Shown here piece after piece: positions 52,037 to 61,387 of a DNA stretch of 64,000 nt. Numbering within the stretch: position 1 is the stretch's first letter; the number at the start of each line of letters is the position of its first letter. Source of the stretch: JAKQDH01 sp029558835 (GTDB taxonomy: Bacteria; Planctomycetota; Phycisphaerae; UBA1845). The position numbers and the translations under genes are program-made. Where the stretch lies: positions 310,001-374,000 of the forward strand of contig DAOQSN010000001.1 of the NCBI GenBank assembly GCA_035356615.1, in the 5' to 3' direction. Under the pieces are notes generated by a model. That model saw nothing but the letters and a program-made list of their open reading frames with translations. It was not told the DNA's origin and ran no database searches.

Positions 52037-52079
52037 ACGCCGGGCAGTTCCATACAATAGGCTAAGCGACAGCGAGGCC

Positions 52080-52180
52080 AGGGTGGCATGGCCAAGCGCC
52101 GCGCCGCCATGCGCCCTCACGTGCCCGATGCCACCGTCTGCAACAGCATGCCGGCGCCTTCGGCTTGGGCATGGCACCCT
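52080..52180 (+). repeat. Dispersed ~100-bp inverted-repeat element, copy F
   Basis: It begins AGGGTGGCATGGCCAAGCG and ends GGCTTGGGCATGGCACCCT. Its left flank (about 52051-52079) resembles that of copy A, suggesting the unit may be about 30 bp longer. It lies between the convergent radical SAM and FemAB-like genes. Confidence 0.85.
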
Positions 52181-52203
52181 GCCGGCTTTCCACTTGCGTG
52201 GCC

Positions 52204-53373
52204 CTACTCAGGGGGACAAGCGGGAGACTCGTACACGAACGTGCGCCGCACGGCCGGTCGGGCTCCGAAGCTCTGCTTGAACCACGACAGGCCCAGGTTC
52301 AGTTCCTCTGCCCCGTGCGCGGTGATAACACCGTGATTGAGGCACCTTTGCTGACGCACCACGTACTCCAGGCACAGCTCGTGCATCAACAGCGAAGTCG
52401 AACGCAGCAGGTGGAATCCGTAGTCCTGCGCCGAGTAGAAGGTGTGGGCGCCGGTGGCGGACACCTCGAAGATCAAGGCGCCGGCAATCATCCCCGCGTC
52501 GGGATGAAAGACGCCCCACAGCGAAACCTCATGCGGACACAGGCTGCGGATGCGGAGCATCTCGTCCAGCGTGTGCGTGGGTTCCACCTGGAAGCGTGTG
52601 TCCAGGTTCCGCTGGAGCAGTCGCCAATAGGCGGGCAGGTCGTCGCTGCGCCGCACGGTTAAGATGGCTTCCTTCCGCGCTTTGATGACGGCGCCGCGGG
52701 CGCCGTTGGCATAGCCCGCCAGCAGTTCCGCCTCCGACCGCGGCCCGGGCAGGAAGCCCCACGCCAGCTCCTTGCCCTGCTCGCGAAAACCGCAGATCTC
52801 CAGTGCCCAGTGCAGGACGTCCAAGTCGCCGCGCCACAGGTAGCTCGGCGCAAAGCGCATGCTGAGCCGGCGCCAACCGCGCTCGGTGGCATACCTGAGC
52901 AGCCCCAGCACCGCGTCGAGACAGCGATCCGCACGCAGACCGGGCAGAATCGCCAGCCCGCCGTGCGAGGAGAACCGGTGCGCGGACCAGCGTCCTTCCG
53001 TCTCCTCACCGGCCGCCACCGCGAGGAGTTCGTCACTGTCGAAGAAGAGCAGCGAGTGATCGACGAAACGGCCCGGCGGGTGGTACTTCAGAAAACGCCG
53101 GGTCTGAAACAGATTGCCGTTCACGGTTTGCGGGAGGAAGGAATCCCACAGTTGCTCATGCCGCGCGGCGTCGTAGCGCACCACGTGCACGTCATGCCGT
53201 TGGTAACCCAGGACGCGATAGCCGAGGCGCTCCAGCGTAGTTGCTGCGTCCCCGGCCAGCGCGCTGCCGACGGAACCGACCGACGGCGGTGTTGTCGCCG
53301 AAGCCGGTGAAACCAGGACGGCCGGGGTCACGGCGCCCGGTGGATCATGCAGTTGAGACGAGGTGGGGCTCAT
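52204..53373 (-). CDS. FemAB/GNAT-like acyltransferase domain protein
   Basis: A 389-residue protein of the double-GNAT (FemAB/BioF2-like) type, with AVLGLLRYATERGWRRLSMRF, YANGARGAVIKARKEAIL, YWRLLQRNLDTRF and a late AGALIFEVSATGAHTFYSAQ, then a C-terminal LGLSWFKQSFGARP (seen in related exopolysaccharide proteins). These proteins often transfer amino acids or acyl groups during cell-wall or extracellular polysaccharide work. The start is placed at MSPTSSQLHD, which overlaps the dehydrogenase gene by 29 bp. It shares a transcription unit with the Gfo/Idh gene before it. Confidence 0.78.
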   Translation of the reverse strand: MSPTSSQLHDPPGAVTPAVLVSPASATTPPSVGSVGSALAGDAATTLERLGYRVLGYQRHDVHVVRYDAARHEQLWDSFLPQTVNGNLFQTRRFLKYHPPGRFVDHSLLFFDSDELLAVAAGEETEGRWSAHRFSSHGGLAILPGLRADRCLDAVLGLLRYATERGWRRLSMRFAPSYLWRGDLDVLHWALEICGFREQGKELAWGFLPGPRSEAELLAGYANGARGAVIKARKEAILTVRRSDDLPAYWRLLQRNLDTRFQVEPTHTLDEMLRIRSLCPHEVSLWGVFHPDAGMIAGALIFEVSATGAHTFYSAQDYGFHLLRSTSLLMHELCLEYVVRQQRCLNHGVITAHGAEELNLGLSWFKQSFGARPAVRRTFVYESPACPPE

Positions 53374-54403
53374 GAATCTTGACCGGGCACGAAACCCCCT
53401 GACGGCGCATGGATTCCACGGCCGCCTCGAGCACCGCCACCACGTCGCGACCGGACGCGGCATCCGCGGCACAAGGCGTCCCGTCCAGCACCCAGGCCAC
53501 GAAAGCCTCCGCCTGCTTCAGCAGCGGCTCGGTACGCCGGATGGCGGGCAAGTGCGTGTCGCCGCTGCGCACCAGGTAATGAAACTCACCGAAGGAGTCG
53601 TAGTGCGGCGCTTCGTCGATCCCCTTGTCGAACACTTGCAGGGCATCCACGGGATTGACGTCGTCCCAGTGGGCCATCTTGCGCTCGCCCACGACGGTGA
53701 GCGTGCGTACCTTGCGGGGATTGAGCCAGCTTACATGAATGTGGCCGAGGGTGCCGTCGGGATAACGCAGCGTCGCGAAGCAGACATCCTCGACGCGCGT
53801 CTGGGTAATGCGGTTGCCGACCGCGGACACTTCCGTCGGTACGCCCTGGAGAAGGAAGTTGAAGATGCTGATGTCGTGCGCGCCCAGGTCGAAGAGTGCG
53901 TTCACGTCGCCGCGAATCGGACCGAGGTTCGTGCGCACCGCGTCGAGGTAGTGAATGCGACCCAGCGTGCCGCCCTCGATCAACTCGCGCAGCTTGAGAA
54001 TCCCGGCGTTGAAGAGAAACACGTGCCCGACCATGAGTACCAGCCCGCAGGCGTCGGCATAGTGCAGAAGCTCGTCGGCCTCCGTGCCGTTGGTGCAGAG
54101 CGGCTTCTCCACCAGGACGTGCTTGCCGGCCTCCAGAGCCTCGCGGACCAGGGTGGCGTGCGTGTCCGTCGGCGTCGCGATGACGACGGCCTGGATGTCG
54201 GGATCATCGAGCAGGTGGTGGTAGTCCGGCAGCATGCGCGCGTGCGGAAACCGACGGGCGAGGCGGGCGAGCCTGCCGAGACTGAGGTCCGCGCAAGCAC
54301 ACAGGTGGGCACGGTCCAGCTCAGAAAACACGCGTACGTGGTTGGGCCCCCAATAGCCGCAACCTACGACACCGACGTTAACGCACTCTGCTGTCGTACT
54401 CAT
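53345..54403 (-). CDS. Gfo/Idh/MocA family sugar dehydrogenase, WlbA-like
   Basis: A 352-residue cytosolic oxidoreductase: NVGVVGCGYWGPNHVRVF (Rossmann), VVIATPTDTHATLVREALEA, VLVEKPLCTNGTEADEL with the conserved Lys of EKP, and GDVNALFDLGAHDISIFNFL. It resembles NDP-sugar 3-dehydrogenases used in surface polysaccharide pathways. Upstream codons to 54655 look unrelated, so the start is at MSTTAECVNVG; no Shine-Dalgarno site is present. It differs from the Tat-exported member at 10550-11890 in lacking a signal. Confidence 0.88.
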   Translation of the reverse strand: MSTTAECVNVGVVGCGYWGPNHVRVFSELDRAHLCACADLSLGRLARLARRFPHARMLPDYHHLLDDPDIQAVVIATPTDTHATLVREALEAGKHVLVEKPLCTNGTEADELLHYADACGLVLMVGHVFLFNAGILKLRELIEGGTLGRIHYLDAVRTNLGPIRGDVNALFDLGAHDISIFNFLLQGVPTEVSAVGNRITQTRVEDVCFATLRYPDGTLGHIHVSWLNPRKVRTLTVVGERKMAHWDDVNPVDALQVFDKGIDEAPHYDSFGEFHYLVRSGDTHLPAIRRTEPLLKQAEAFVAWVLDGTPCAADAASGRDVVAVLEAAVESMRRQGVSCPVKIHEPHLVSTA

Positions 54404-54764
54404 GTTGCGTCGCTCAAGCCTGTGGCTGTCTGCGGCACGGGCCGCACGCCTAATAGCGGACGTAGACGGCCGCAGGTTTAGCCCGTACCCCTTGCGCCGT
54501 GGGCGAGAAGGCGGCTCAACGTCGGTGCAGGCGACCGTGCGGCAGCCCGGGGTGCTCGCGGGGCGTGCGCGCAGCCGACGGCTGACCACTCGGGCAGTCC
54601 TGCTACGCCGATCCGAGGACGCCTGGGTGAATTGTGCGTCGGCATACAACTGCACTGCGCGCGGGCAATGTCCGAGAACACTGGTGCGGCCGACAAGTCA
54701 GGCAGGCGTGCCCCGCGGAGTCTGAGTTGGGGAGCCGACCGGTCGGCCGGTGGGTGCAGGATTG

Positions 54765-56380
54765 ATGCGTACTCTGCTTCTTGGCAAGGCGGCTGCGGTG
54801 CGCATGACAGCCGCAGCGGTGGGGGATGCGGTCTCAGGCCGCGACCTGTACGACGCGCCGGGTGGCAGCACCGCCGTCGGGGAACGCGTGGTTGTGGGGC
54901 GTCTGCTCAACCGACCGATGGCCACCTCGCGGCGGTGGGGGTCGCGGCGGTGGTTCGCGGCTGGCGCGCTGGCCATCACCGTGGCCGGGCGGCGGTGCGG
55001 TGCGGGTTCCTTGACCAACCCATACGCTACGACGAAGCCTGGAACTACCTGTTCTACAGCTCGCGTACGCCGACCCACATCCTGACCAGCTTGCACCCGA
55101 ACAACCACATGCTGCGCACGCTGTTGGTGCGGGTCGCGAGCCATTGGGTGGGGACGTCCCCGGCCGGGCTGCGCGTGCCCGCACTGGTCGCGGGTGTCCT
55201 CCTCATTCCGTTGACCGCGTGGCTGGCGTGGACGCTGTGTGCCAGTCGAGTGTCGGCATTGCTGGCCGCATTGATGGTCTGCGCATCGTCGCCGTTGGTG
55301 GAGTACTCGACGAACTCCCGCGGCTACACGTGGCTGGCGGTGTTCGCCGGCTTGCAGGTCATCTGCACGGTGCACCTGGTGCGCACGCCCGCGCGCCGCT
55401 GGTTGTGGTCGGCCTAGGCGGGCCTCGGGGCGCTGGGCGCCTTCACCAAACCCGTGATGTTGCTGCCTGACGCTGCCCTGGCGGCGGCCACCCTGGGCAT
55501 CGCGCTGCGCAGTGGAAAAAGTGCCATGCGACGACACTTGCTCAGCGGGCTGCTGCGCGGTGTCGCCGGCTGGGCCGGGCTGACGATCCTGTTGTATCTG
55601 CCGGCCCTGGGGAACCTGGATACGGAGCACCTGGGCGGCCTCCGCGGAGTCACGGATGCCCACTTCGCCGCCCGGTTCGGATCCTTTCCCGGCCTTCTGC
55701 GGCAAACCTGCGCGGAGTGGACACGACACACCCACTGGCTTCTGGACATCAGCCTGGCCACCGGCGGAGCTGCTTTCGCGGTCTTCGCGCTCCGCCGGCG
55801 CGACGCAGCGGACGTGTTGGCGTTGTCGGTGCTGGCCGTGGGGCCGCTGGTGTCCATGGTGAGCGGCATCCTGGTGCCGCCGCGCGTATGGCTCTTCGCG
55901 TTGCCGCTGGTGTACGTGTGCGCGGTCTGGGGCTTGTTGCGGGTCGGGATGCTGGTGCGTCGTCTTCACTGGGCGGTCGGTGTGCGCCTGGCTTTGGCCT
56001 CTGTTGCCGCCGCAGGCGCGGCGCTGTCACTACGCGTCGTCCATGCGCAGCAGTACCTGTGCAGTGAGCCCGAGGCGTTGCTCGCCATCGAGGAGGTGAT
56101 TGACGAGTGGGCGGCCGCGGGTACGGGGCACAGCGCTCTGGTCACTCGGTACACGCCGGCTTCCGCCTACTATCGTTTGCGGAAGGGGCTGCCGGAGTCC
56201 CCACCTCCGCACGCGCCGGAGACTGAGCGCGTATTCATTGCGGCCTTCGGGCGTTACCCTCTGGAACGGCTGTGGCATGCCGGCGTGCCGGGCTACGAGC
56301 GCTTCGGTCCTCCGCGGCTGTGGCGCGTCTTTCCCGACAGCGCTCTGTATCTGGCCGAGCGCCAGGGAGAGGGCGGTTAA
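54765..56380 (+). pseudogene. Broken GT39-family membrane glycosyltransferase
   Basis: From about 55000 onward a single frame encodes a GT39-type protein: FLDQPIRYDEAWNYLFYSS (acidic DE motif), LTSLHPNNHMLRTLLVRVA, GLRVPALVAGVLLIPLTAWL, SPLVEYSTNSRGYTWLAVF. It is interrupted by TAG at 55415-55417, after which the same frame continues with AGLGALGAFTKPVMLLPDA and further membrane helices to 56380. The likely N-terminal helix (WFAAGALAITVAG, near 54950-54990) is in a different frame, so a frameshift also lies near 54990-55010. Either it is a decayed gene or the assembly has errors. The intact relative would use a lipid-linked sugar. Confidence 0.75.
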
Positions 56381-56575
56381 CCGGCCCGCGGCGGACACCG
56401 GCGCGACGTGGCTGCGGGCCGTAAACACCGGAAGAACAAAGAGATACGTGGTCCTTCGCCGCGCCACCGCTACCCCCGGCATCCCACCTCTTGGCGCGGG
56501 CGACCCGTGAGCATACCCTCGACGCGAGCCTGCTGGGAGGAAGCCTGCTTGTCGAGCACAGCAAGGAGAGCCGCG

Positions 56576-57034
56576 ATGCTGTACGAAGTCAGTCGAGCCG
56601 ACATGTGGGTCGGGGAGCTGGAGGACCGGCCAGGAGCGCTCGCGGAACGGCTGGATAAGCTGGCTGCGCTCGGTGCGAACCTCGAGTCCATCGTCGTGCA
56701 GCGGGCGGAGGACAAGCCCGGCGTGGCACAAATGTACGTGTCTCCGCTGCGCGGGGCGGCTGCCCGGGAGACGGGACTCAGCAAGGCCGGCGGTCTCCAC
56801 ACCGTCCGCATCGAAGGCCCCGACCGGCCCGGCATGGCCGCCACCATCAGCCGGGCGGTGGGCGACGCCGGCATCAACATGCGCGGCTTCAGCGGCGCGG
56901 CCATCGGCGCCCGGCACGCCATCTACATCACTTTCGACTGCATGGAGGACGCCAACCAGGCCACCCAGATTCTGCTCAAGACGCTGGCGGAGACGCCGGC
57001 CTACCAGGAAACCCCGCCGGCCGAGGGATGGTAA
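56576..57034 (+). CDS. Double ACT-domain protein
   Basis: A 152-residue protein with two ACT folds: WVGELEDRPGALAERLDKLA, ALGANLESIVVQRA and VRIEGPDRPGMAATISRAVG, DAGINMRGFSGAAIG. ACT domains bind amino acids or small ligands and regulate enzymes. No catalytic domain is attached. AAGGAG 9 nt upstream supports the start at 56576. It resembles stand-alone ACT proteins that act as sensors or partners. It lies alone between the broken GT gene and the Yip1 gene. Confidence 0.83.
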   Translation: MLYEVSRADMWVGELEDRPGALAERLDKLAALGANLESIVVQRAEDKPGVAQMYVSPLRGAAARETGLSKAGGLHTVRIEGPDRPGMAATISRAVGDAGINMRGFSGAAIGARHAIYITFDCMEDANQATQILLKTLAETPAYQETPPAEGW

Positions 57035-57158
57035 GCGGCTCGGTGCCCACATCCCCGGGTGGGACGGCCACGTCGCAGCAGGCGGCGGCCCCTCTCCGCG
57101 CGTGACTGGGCCGGCCCGGTGCTGTCCCCCGAGTGCGATGGCGTTATCATAGCGGGCG

Positions 57159-58025
57159 GTGAACTGCATCCACTGCGATTACCTGCTCTTCAACCTGCCG
57201 CGGCCGGTGTGCCCGGAGTGCGGACAGGCGTTCAACGTGGAATGGTATCGCTTCGCGCCGGGGGTGGTGTCGTTTCACTGTCCCCACTGCGACCAGCAGT
57301 ACTTCGGCAATGACGCCCAGGGCTTGCCGTACCCGCGCTCGTTCACCTGCGTGCGCTGCGGGCAGCCGGTGACGATTCACGAGCTGCGCGTCGTGCCCGA
57401 GCGGGAGGACGCCCGCGGGGAGCTGGCCGTCGTGTCACCCTGGGACGACCGCCCGCGACAAGGACTGCTGAAGGCGTGGTTCGCGTCGCTACGGATGATC
57501 CTCTTTCAGCCGTCGCACTTCTTCCGGCAGCACCGTGGCTTCTCGCTCATGGAGGGGTGGATCTTCGCGCTGCTGTCCGCGGTGGTGGGCATGGTCCCTT
57601 ACCTGCTGATCGAGGCGATCGTGATGTCGGTCAGTATGGGGAGCGTGCCGGGGTTGCCCTGGCAGGCGTGGCTTCTGCCGCTGATCCTGGGGGCTGTGGT
57701 GGGTCCACCGGTGGCGGCGTTTGTGGGGCCCGTCGTCCAGGCGGCCTTCATTCACCTGGGACTGCTGGTGCTGGCGCCGCGGCGCAAGTCGTTCACGCAC
57801 ACGATCTGCACGGCCATGTATGCCAGCGCGCCCAACGTCTGGAACGCGGTCCCCCTGTGCGGGCCCTACGTGGGAGCCGTCTGGACGCTCGTCGTGCTGA
57901 TTACCGGCATCAGCGAGGTGCACCAGACGAGCGGGGCGCGCGCCGCGCTGGCGGTACTCTGGCCGCTGCTGTTCGTGGTGGGCATGGTGGTGCTGGTGAT
58001 GGTGTTTTGGCTGGGCAACTTCTGA
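57159..58025 (+). CDS. Zinc-ribbon Yip1-domain membrane protein
   Basis: A 288-residue protein starting at GTG (VNCIHCDYLLFNLPRPVCPECG). The N-terminal third has three CxxC pairs (CIHC, CPEC, CPHC, CVRC), consistent with zinc ribbons. Then come five membrane segments in a Yip1-type arrangement (ALLSAVVGMVPYLLIEAIV, WLLPLILGAVVGPPVAAFV, FIHLGLLVLAPRRKSF, GAVWTLVVLITGISEVH, LFVVGMVVLVMVFWL). Bacterial Yip1-like proteins have no established role. A related zinc-ribbon membrane protein occurs at 29599-30075. Confidence 0.75.
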   Translation: MNCIHCDYLLFNLPRPVCPECGQAFNVEWYRFAPGVVSFHCPHCDQQYFGNDAQGLPYPRSFTCVRCGQPVTIHELRVVPEREDARGELAVVSPWDDRPRQGLLKAWFASLRMILFQPSHFFRQHRGFSLMEGWIFALLSAVVGMVPYLLIEAIVMSVSMGSVPGLPWQAWLLPLILGAVVGPPVAAFVGPVVQAAFIHLGLLVLAPRRKSFTHTICTAMYASAPNVWNAVPLCGPYVGAVWTLVVLITGISEVHQTSGARAALAVLWPLLFVVGMVVLVMVFWLGNF

Positions 58026-58308
58026 ATCCCGAGCCCAGCGGCGCCCGTCCCTCAATCCCACGCACCAGGCGCGATTCGGCGCCGGCGAGCCGAACCACCG
58101 CCGTCAGGACGCAGCCGCCTTCCCCCGCCGGTGGCGCGTGTCCGCGCAGCCCGATTCAGGATTCCGAATCGCGAGCCTGAGTTCTCCGATCGTCGCGCGC
58201 CAGGTGGTGGGAGACTCCGGTCCGCTCACCCCAGTCGCCGGGTCGCCGCGGCCCCGCAGGCTCGACGGGTGTCCAACGCGGTCAAGCCCGCAGCCCCGGG
58301 GACGCTCG

Positions 58309-58581
58309 TCAGTTCACCGGCGAGCGGTTCAACTGGACGATGGCGAAGTCGGCCAGGTCGACGTCGGTGTCGCCGTCCAAGTCGGCCTCCCCGCAGCCCG
58401 TCGGCAGCCCCCCACCCGGCCCCGTGAAACAACCGAAAAACACGCCGAAATCGTCGCGGTCGACGTCCCGGTCGTGGTCCAGATCCCCCCGGGCGAAGCC
58501 CTTGACGCCGGTGCTGTGGTAGTCGCCCGCGACGATCGCCACGAAGCCCGCGCCGGGTGCGCGCCCACGCTTGGTTAGCAA
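58309..58581 (-). pseudogene. Dockerin-type calcium-binding fragment, C-terminal remnant
   Basis: The frame ends with two dockerin/EF-hand-like repeats: DLDHDRDVDRDDFGVFF and ADLDGDTDVDLADFAIV, as found at the C-termini of secreted planctomycete proteins. The stretch before them has no catalytic domain and no ATG; a stop lies about 75 nt before the TTG at 58581. It is therefore likely the tail of a larger gene that was cut. It lies just after the tRNA-Ala 3' end, a common breakpoint for integration or deletion. Confidence 0.7.
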
Positions 58582-58689
58582 CCTCTCCGCGCTAACTGGG
58601 TGATTAAAGCCGGCCGCGAAAACCCCGTTCGCCCGACGCGGCCATCAGATCCAGCGGCGCCCGCAAGGATGTGTTGTCCCGGTGGGAAC

Positions 58690-58762
<73 letters not shown>

Positions 58763-58875
58763 ATGCCTGTTTGGCTGGCTGGTATTCTAACGCCGGCTGC
58801 CCCGGCCCGCCAGCCCGGCCGCGGGGGGGTAACGCCGCGTGCCGGGTGCCACGCGCTCACCGGCCAAAGGCAGGG

Positions 58876-58943
58876 GTGGGCATGTGGACCGAGCATCGAG
58901 ACCTGCTCCCCCGCGGCTGCCGTCGCGGGGAAGCCTGGCACCC
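58876..58943 (+). repeat. Dispersed hairpin element, family 2 copy 2
   Basis: It starts GTGGGCATGT and, 31 nt later, has CTGCCGTCGCGGGG; the same two motifs are 31 nt apart in the copy at 33573-33640. The stem CCCCGCG/CGCGGGG (58909-58930) is shorter than in copy 1. It lies between tRNA-Ala and the acyltransferase gene. Confidence 0.7.
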
Positions 58944-58965
58944 GGTGCGGGCTCCCGACGGTCGG

Positions 58966-59952
58966 TCAAATCCGGCTGAGCAGCCCCGGCTGCTGGTACC
59001 CGTATCCCTCCACCCGGGCGGCATAACGCTCGATGGCCGCCCGGATATCGGCCTCGGCGTCCGTCACCTGTTCCGGGTCGAGCAGGGTATCCACCACCTC
59101 CAGCCGGTACCGGAACCCCGGCTCCGTGGCCAGGAAACCCTGCAGGATCGGCGCGCCGCAACGCAGGGCGATCTGCATCGGCCCCACGAGGAACTTCCGC
59201 TCCCCGCCGGACACCCGCACGGTGTGCGTCCGCAGGTTCGCGCGCCGCAGGTTCGTCACGTCCATCAGGCTCATCAGGATGCGCCCCTCGTGCAGGCAGC
59301 GGTAGATACGCCGGGGAAAGACATCGGCCGCCAGGATCGGCGGCACCTCGATGTCCGGGTGCAGACGCCGAAACTGCTGCTCCACGTACGCCCGCACCCC
59401 GCCCTCGTCGCGGTCGCGCACCACGGCGATCCGGTAGCCGGCCAGCACCAGCAGCGTGCCCACGGCATGATGGTCGCCGTGGTGGCTGAGCGCGAGGTAC
59501 ACGCCCCGCCTGCGTGCCAGGGCGGCCTCCAGCAGTTCCCGATTCGTGATGGTCAGCAAACCGACGACCTGGTCCCGTGGCAGCCGGGCAACCAGCAGGG
59601 AGAAGATCTTGGCGCAGCGGGTACGCTGAACGAAGAAACGTCCCTCCCGGCGCCGCTCGGCCGGCGTCGGCGGTCGGCCCAGCACCCGTTCCAGGGCCAC
59701 GGCAAACCGCCGCCGTCGTTTGTAGTTGATGAGCCACTCGACCGAGCCGAACGCGCACCCGAAGCCATACACCCCCTTCAGGGTGAGCAGCCGGCAGATC
59801 CCCCAGAGCAGCCAATCCACTAGTGCGAAGGAGAGGTGCTGCCACCAACTCAGGGCCGGTTCCCGTGCTTCGGGTTGGGACACATCCTCGGCATTTCCTG
59901 CCGGGGGAGGAGGCTCGCTGGCCATCTCGGCGGCGTTCTGTTCGGTCTTCAT
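58966..59952 (-). CDS. Lipid A biosynthesis acyltransferase-like (LpxL/HtrB family)
   Basis: A 328-residue protein: an N-terminal membrane helix (LSFALVDWLLWGICRLLTL), then the acyltransferase core with RRGVYLALSHHGDHHAVGTLL in place of the family HxxxxD/E motif, IAVVRDRDEGGVRAYVEQQF, GRILMSLMDVTNLRR and ALRCGAPILQGFLATEPGFR. It would add a secondary acyl chain to lipid A or a similar lipid at the inner membrane. The start at 59952 is favoured by the charged N-terminus; the frame is open further upstream but overlaps the spacer. It is divergent from the MBL gene. Confidence 0.82.
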   Translation of the reverse strand: MKTEQNAAEMASEPPPPAGNAEDVSQPEAREPALSWWQHLSFALVDWLLWGICRLLTLKGVYGFGCAFGSVEWLINYKRRRRFAVALERVLGRPPTPAERRREGRFFVQRTRCAKIFSLLVARLPRDQVVGLLTITNRELLEAALARRRGVYLALSHHGDHHAVGTLLVLAGYRIAVVRDRDEGGVRAYVEQQFRRLHPDIEVPPILAADVFPRRIYRCLHEGRILMSLMDVTNLRRANLRTHTVRVSGGERKFLVGPMQIALRCGAPILQGFLATEPGFRYRLEVVDTLLDPEQVTDAEADIRAAIERYAARVEGYGYQQPGLLSRI

Positions 59953-60097
59953 GGGCGGTGCGTCTGCTCCGAGCCCGCGCGGCGGTATCGGCCGCGCGCT
60001 GCGCGTCGTACCCGTACCAGTTACGCCAGGTACCGGCAAGGTGCCGGGCTTTGGCCTCTCTGGGCAACCCCGATCCGCCTGGGGTACACTGCCCCGC

Positions 60098-60964
60098 ATG
60101 CTGAGCATTCCCCCGTTCGAACTGCACTCGATCGTCACCGGCACCCTTCGCCTGGACGGAGGGGCCATGTTCGGCGTCGTCCCCAAGGTTCTGTGGCGCA
60201 GCAAGGTGGACGTGGATGAGGACAATCGGATTCTGCTGGCCACGCGGACCCTGCTGGCCGTCAATCGAGCGGCGCGGCAGGTTATCATCGTGGAAACCGG
60301 CTGCGGCACCAAGTGGAAGACCGAGGCCAAGGAGCGTTTCGACGTGCGTTTCGACGCGGCGGCCGTCGATCGCGCCCTCGAGACCCACGGCTACCGGCGT
60401 GAGGACGTGACGGACGTGGTGATCACCCACCTGCACTTCGACCACAACGGCGGGCTGACGGAGTGGGCGCAACAGCCCGGCGGGCCGACGCGGCTGAGTT
60501 TTCCGCGGGCCCGGCACTGGGTGCATCGCGGCCACTGGGAGCACGCGGGGAAGCCGACGCCGCGGGACCGGGCATCCTTCCGGCAGGAGGATTTCGGCGT
60601 CCTCGCCGATTCTCCCCTCCTTCGGCTGGTAGACGGCAACCCACCGCCACCTGCGCTCGAAGGCGTCGAGTGGTGGGTGACCCAGGGACACACCCCCTGT
60701 CAGTTGCTGCCGCTCTTCGGCACCGGGCCGCAGCGACTGCTGTTCGTCGGTGACACCATCCCGACCGTGAACCACCTTCCGGTTGCCTGGGTAATGGCGT
60801 ACGACCAGCTTCCGGTAACCACCATGTCCGAGAAGCAGAGAATCTACGCCCAGTGCCACGGCAGCAGGCTGCTGCTGGCGTTCCCGCACGATCCCCAATA
60901 CGCCGCGGTCGAGCTGGATCCAGGCACGGCTCACCCGATCGTTGCCCGGAGCCTCGATATGTGA
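60098..60964 (+). CDS. Metallo-beta-lactamase fold hydrolase
   Basis: A 288-residue protein with the MBL signature VVITHLHFDHNGGLTEWA (HxHxDH), later His in TQGHTPCQLLPLF and Asp in RLLFVGDTIPTVNHLP, and a C-terminal LLLAFPHDPQYAAVEL His. The two-zinc site is complete. Such stand-alone enzymes hydrolyse esters, lactones or thioesters such as acyl-homoserine lactones or glutathione thioesters. No signal peptide is seen. The start at 60098 matches the fold; the longer open frame upstream overlaps the divergent acyltransferase gene. Confidence 0.87.
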   Translation: MLSIPPFELHSIVTGTLRLDGGAMFGVVPKVLWRSKVDVDEDNRILLATRTLLAVNRAARQVIIVETGCGTKWKTEAKERFDVRFDAAAVDRALETHGYRREDVTDVVITHLHFDHNGGLTEWAQQPGGPTRLSFPRARHWVHRGHWEHAGKPTPRDRASFRQEDFGVLADSPLLRLVDGNPPPPALEGVEWWVTQGHTPCQLLPLFGTGPQRLLFVGDTIPTVNHLPVAWVMAYDQLPVTTMSEKQRIYAQCHGSRLLLAFPHDPQYAAVELDPGTAHPIVARSLDM

Positions 60965-61217
60965 GCTGCGCCGGGCCGTGTTGCACAAGCCGCAGCCCCT
61001 CGAAACAACGCAAGCCGATCAGAGCCCGAGCCCGTCAGAGCCCGAGCGGAAGCGAAGGGGCCAGGCTGCGGACATGGCAGCGAGCGGTGAGAATCGCCAG
61101 CCGGAGTCGCCCACCTCTGAAGTCTGAGCGCTCGCGTGCACTCGGGTTTGGCTTCGCCCCGGGCCCGGCAACGCGCACCCCCGGCCCCGGTATCTACCCA
61201 CCCCAAAGAAAAGACAA

Positions 61218-61247
61218 GAGCCCTCGCCGGTGGCAAGGGCTCCTTTT
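61218..61247 (-). terminator. Intrinsic terminator of the 27-aa gene, bidirectional-looking
   Basis: GAGCCCT...AGGGCTC arms (61218-61242) around GCC-GGT-GGC, with CTTTT on the plus side and, on the minus side, CTTGTCTTTTCTTT after the stem. It follows the stop of the small membrane gene at 61304 by about 60 nt. Confidence 0.75.
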
Positions 61248-61303
61248 CGCCGCCGGACCCTGGGGCCCGGCGGCCGTGTCTCAACTGTAGCTTGGACTGA
61301 GCT

Positions 61304-61387
61304 CTAGCCCAGGATGCCCGACAGCAGGTCAGGGAACAGAACCAGAACCGCCACCAAGCCGATGATCAACCACATCCACCAACCCAT
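61304..61387 (-). CDS. Small single-helix membrane peptide (27 aa)
   Basis: ATG at 61387, preceded by ACGGAGGATCTGTT (GGAGG, 7-9 nt spacing), opens a 27-codon frame ending in TAG: MGWWMWLIIGLVAVLVLF, then PDLLSGILG. Almost every residue is hydrophobic, forming one membrane helix with Trp residues at the N-terminal interface. An intrinsic terminator follows, so it is a compact transcription unit. No family is recognised. Similar short membrane peptides in other bacteria regulate transporters or act as toxins; neither is shown here. Confidence 0.65.
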   Translation of the reverse strand: MGWWMWLIIGLVAVLVLFPDLLSGILG

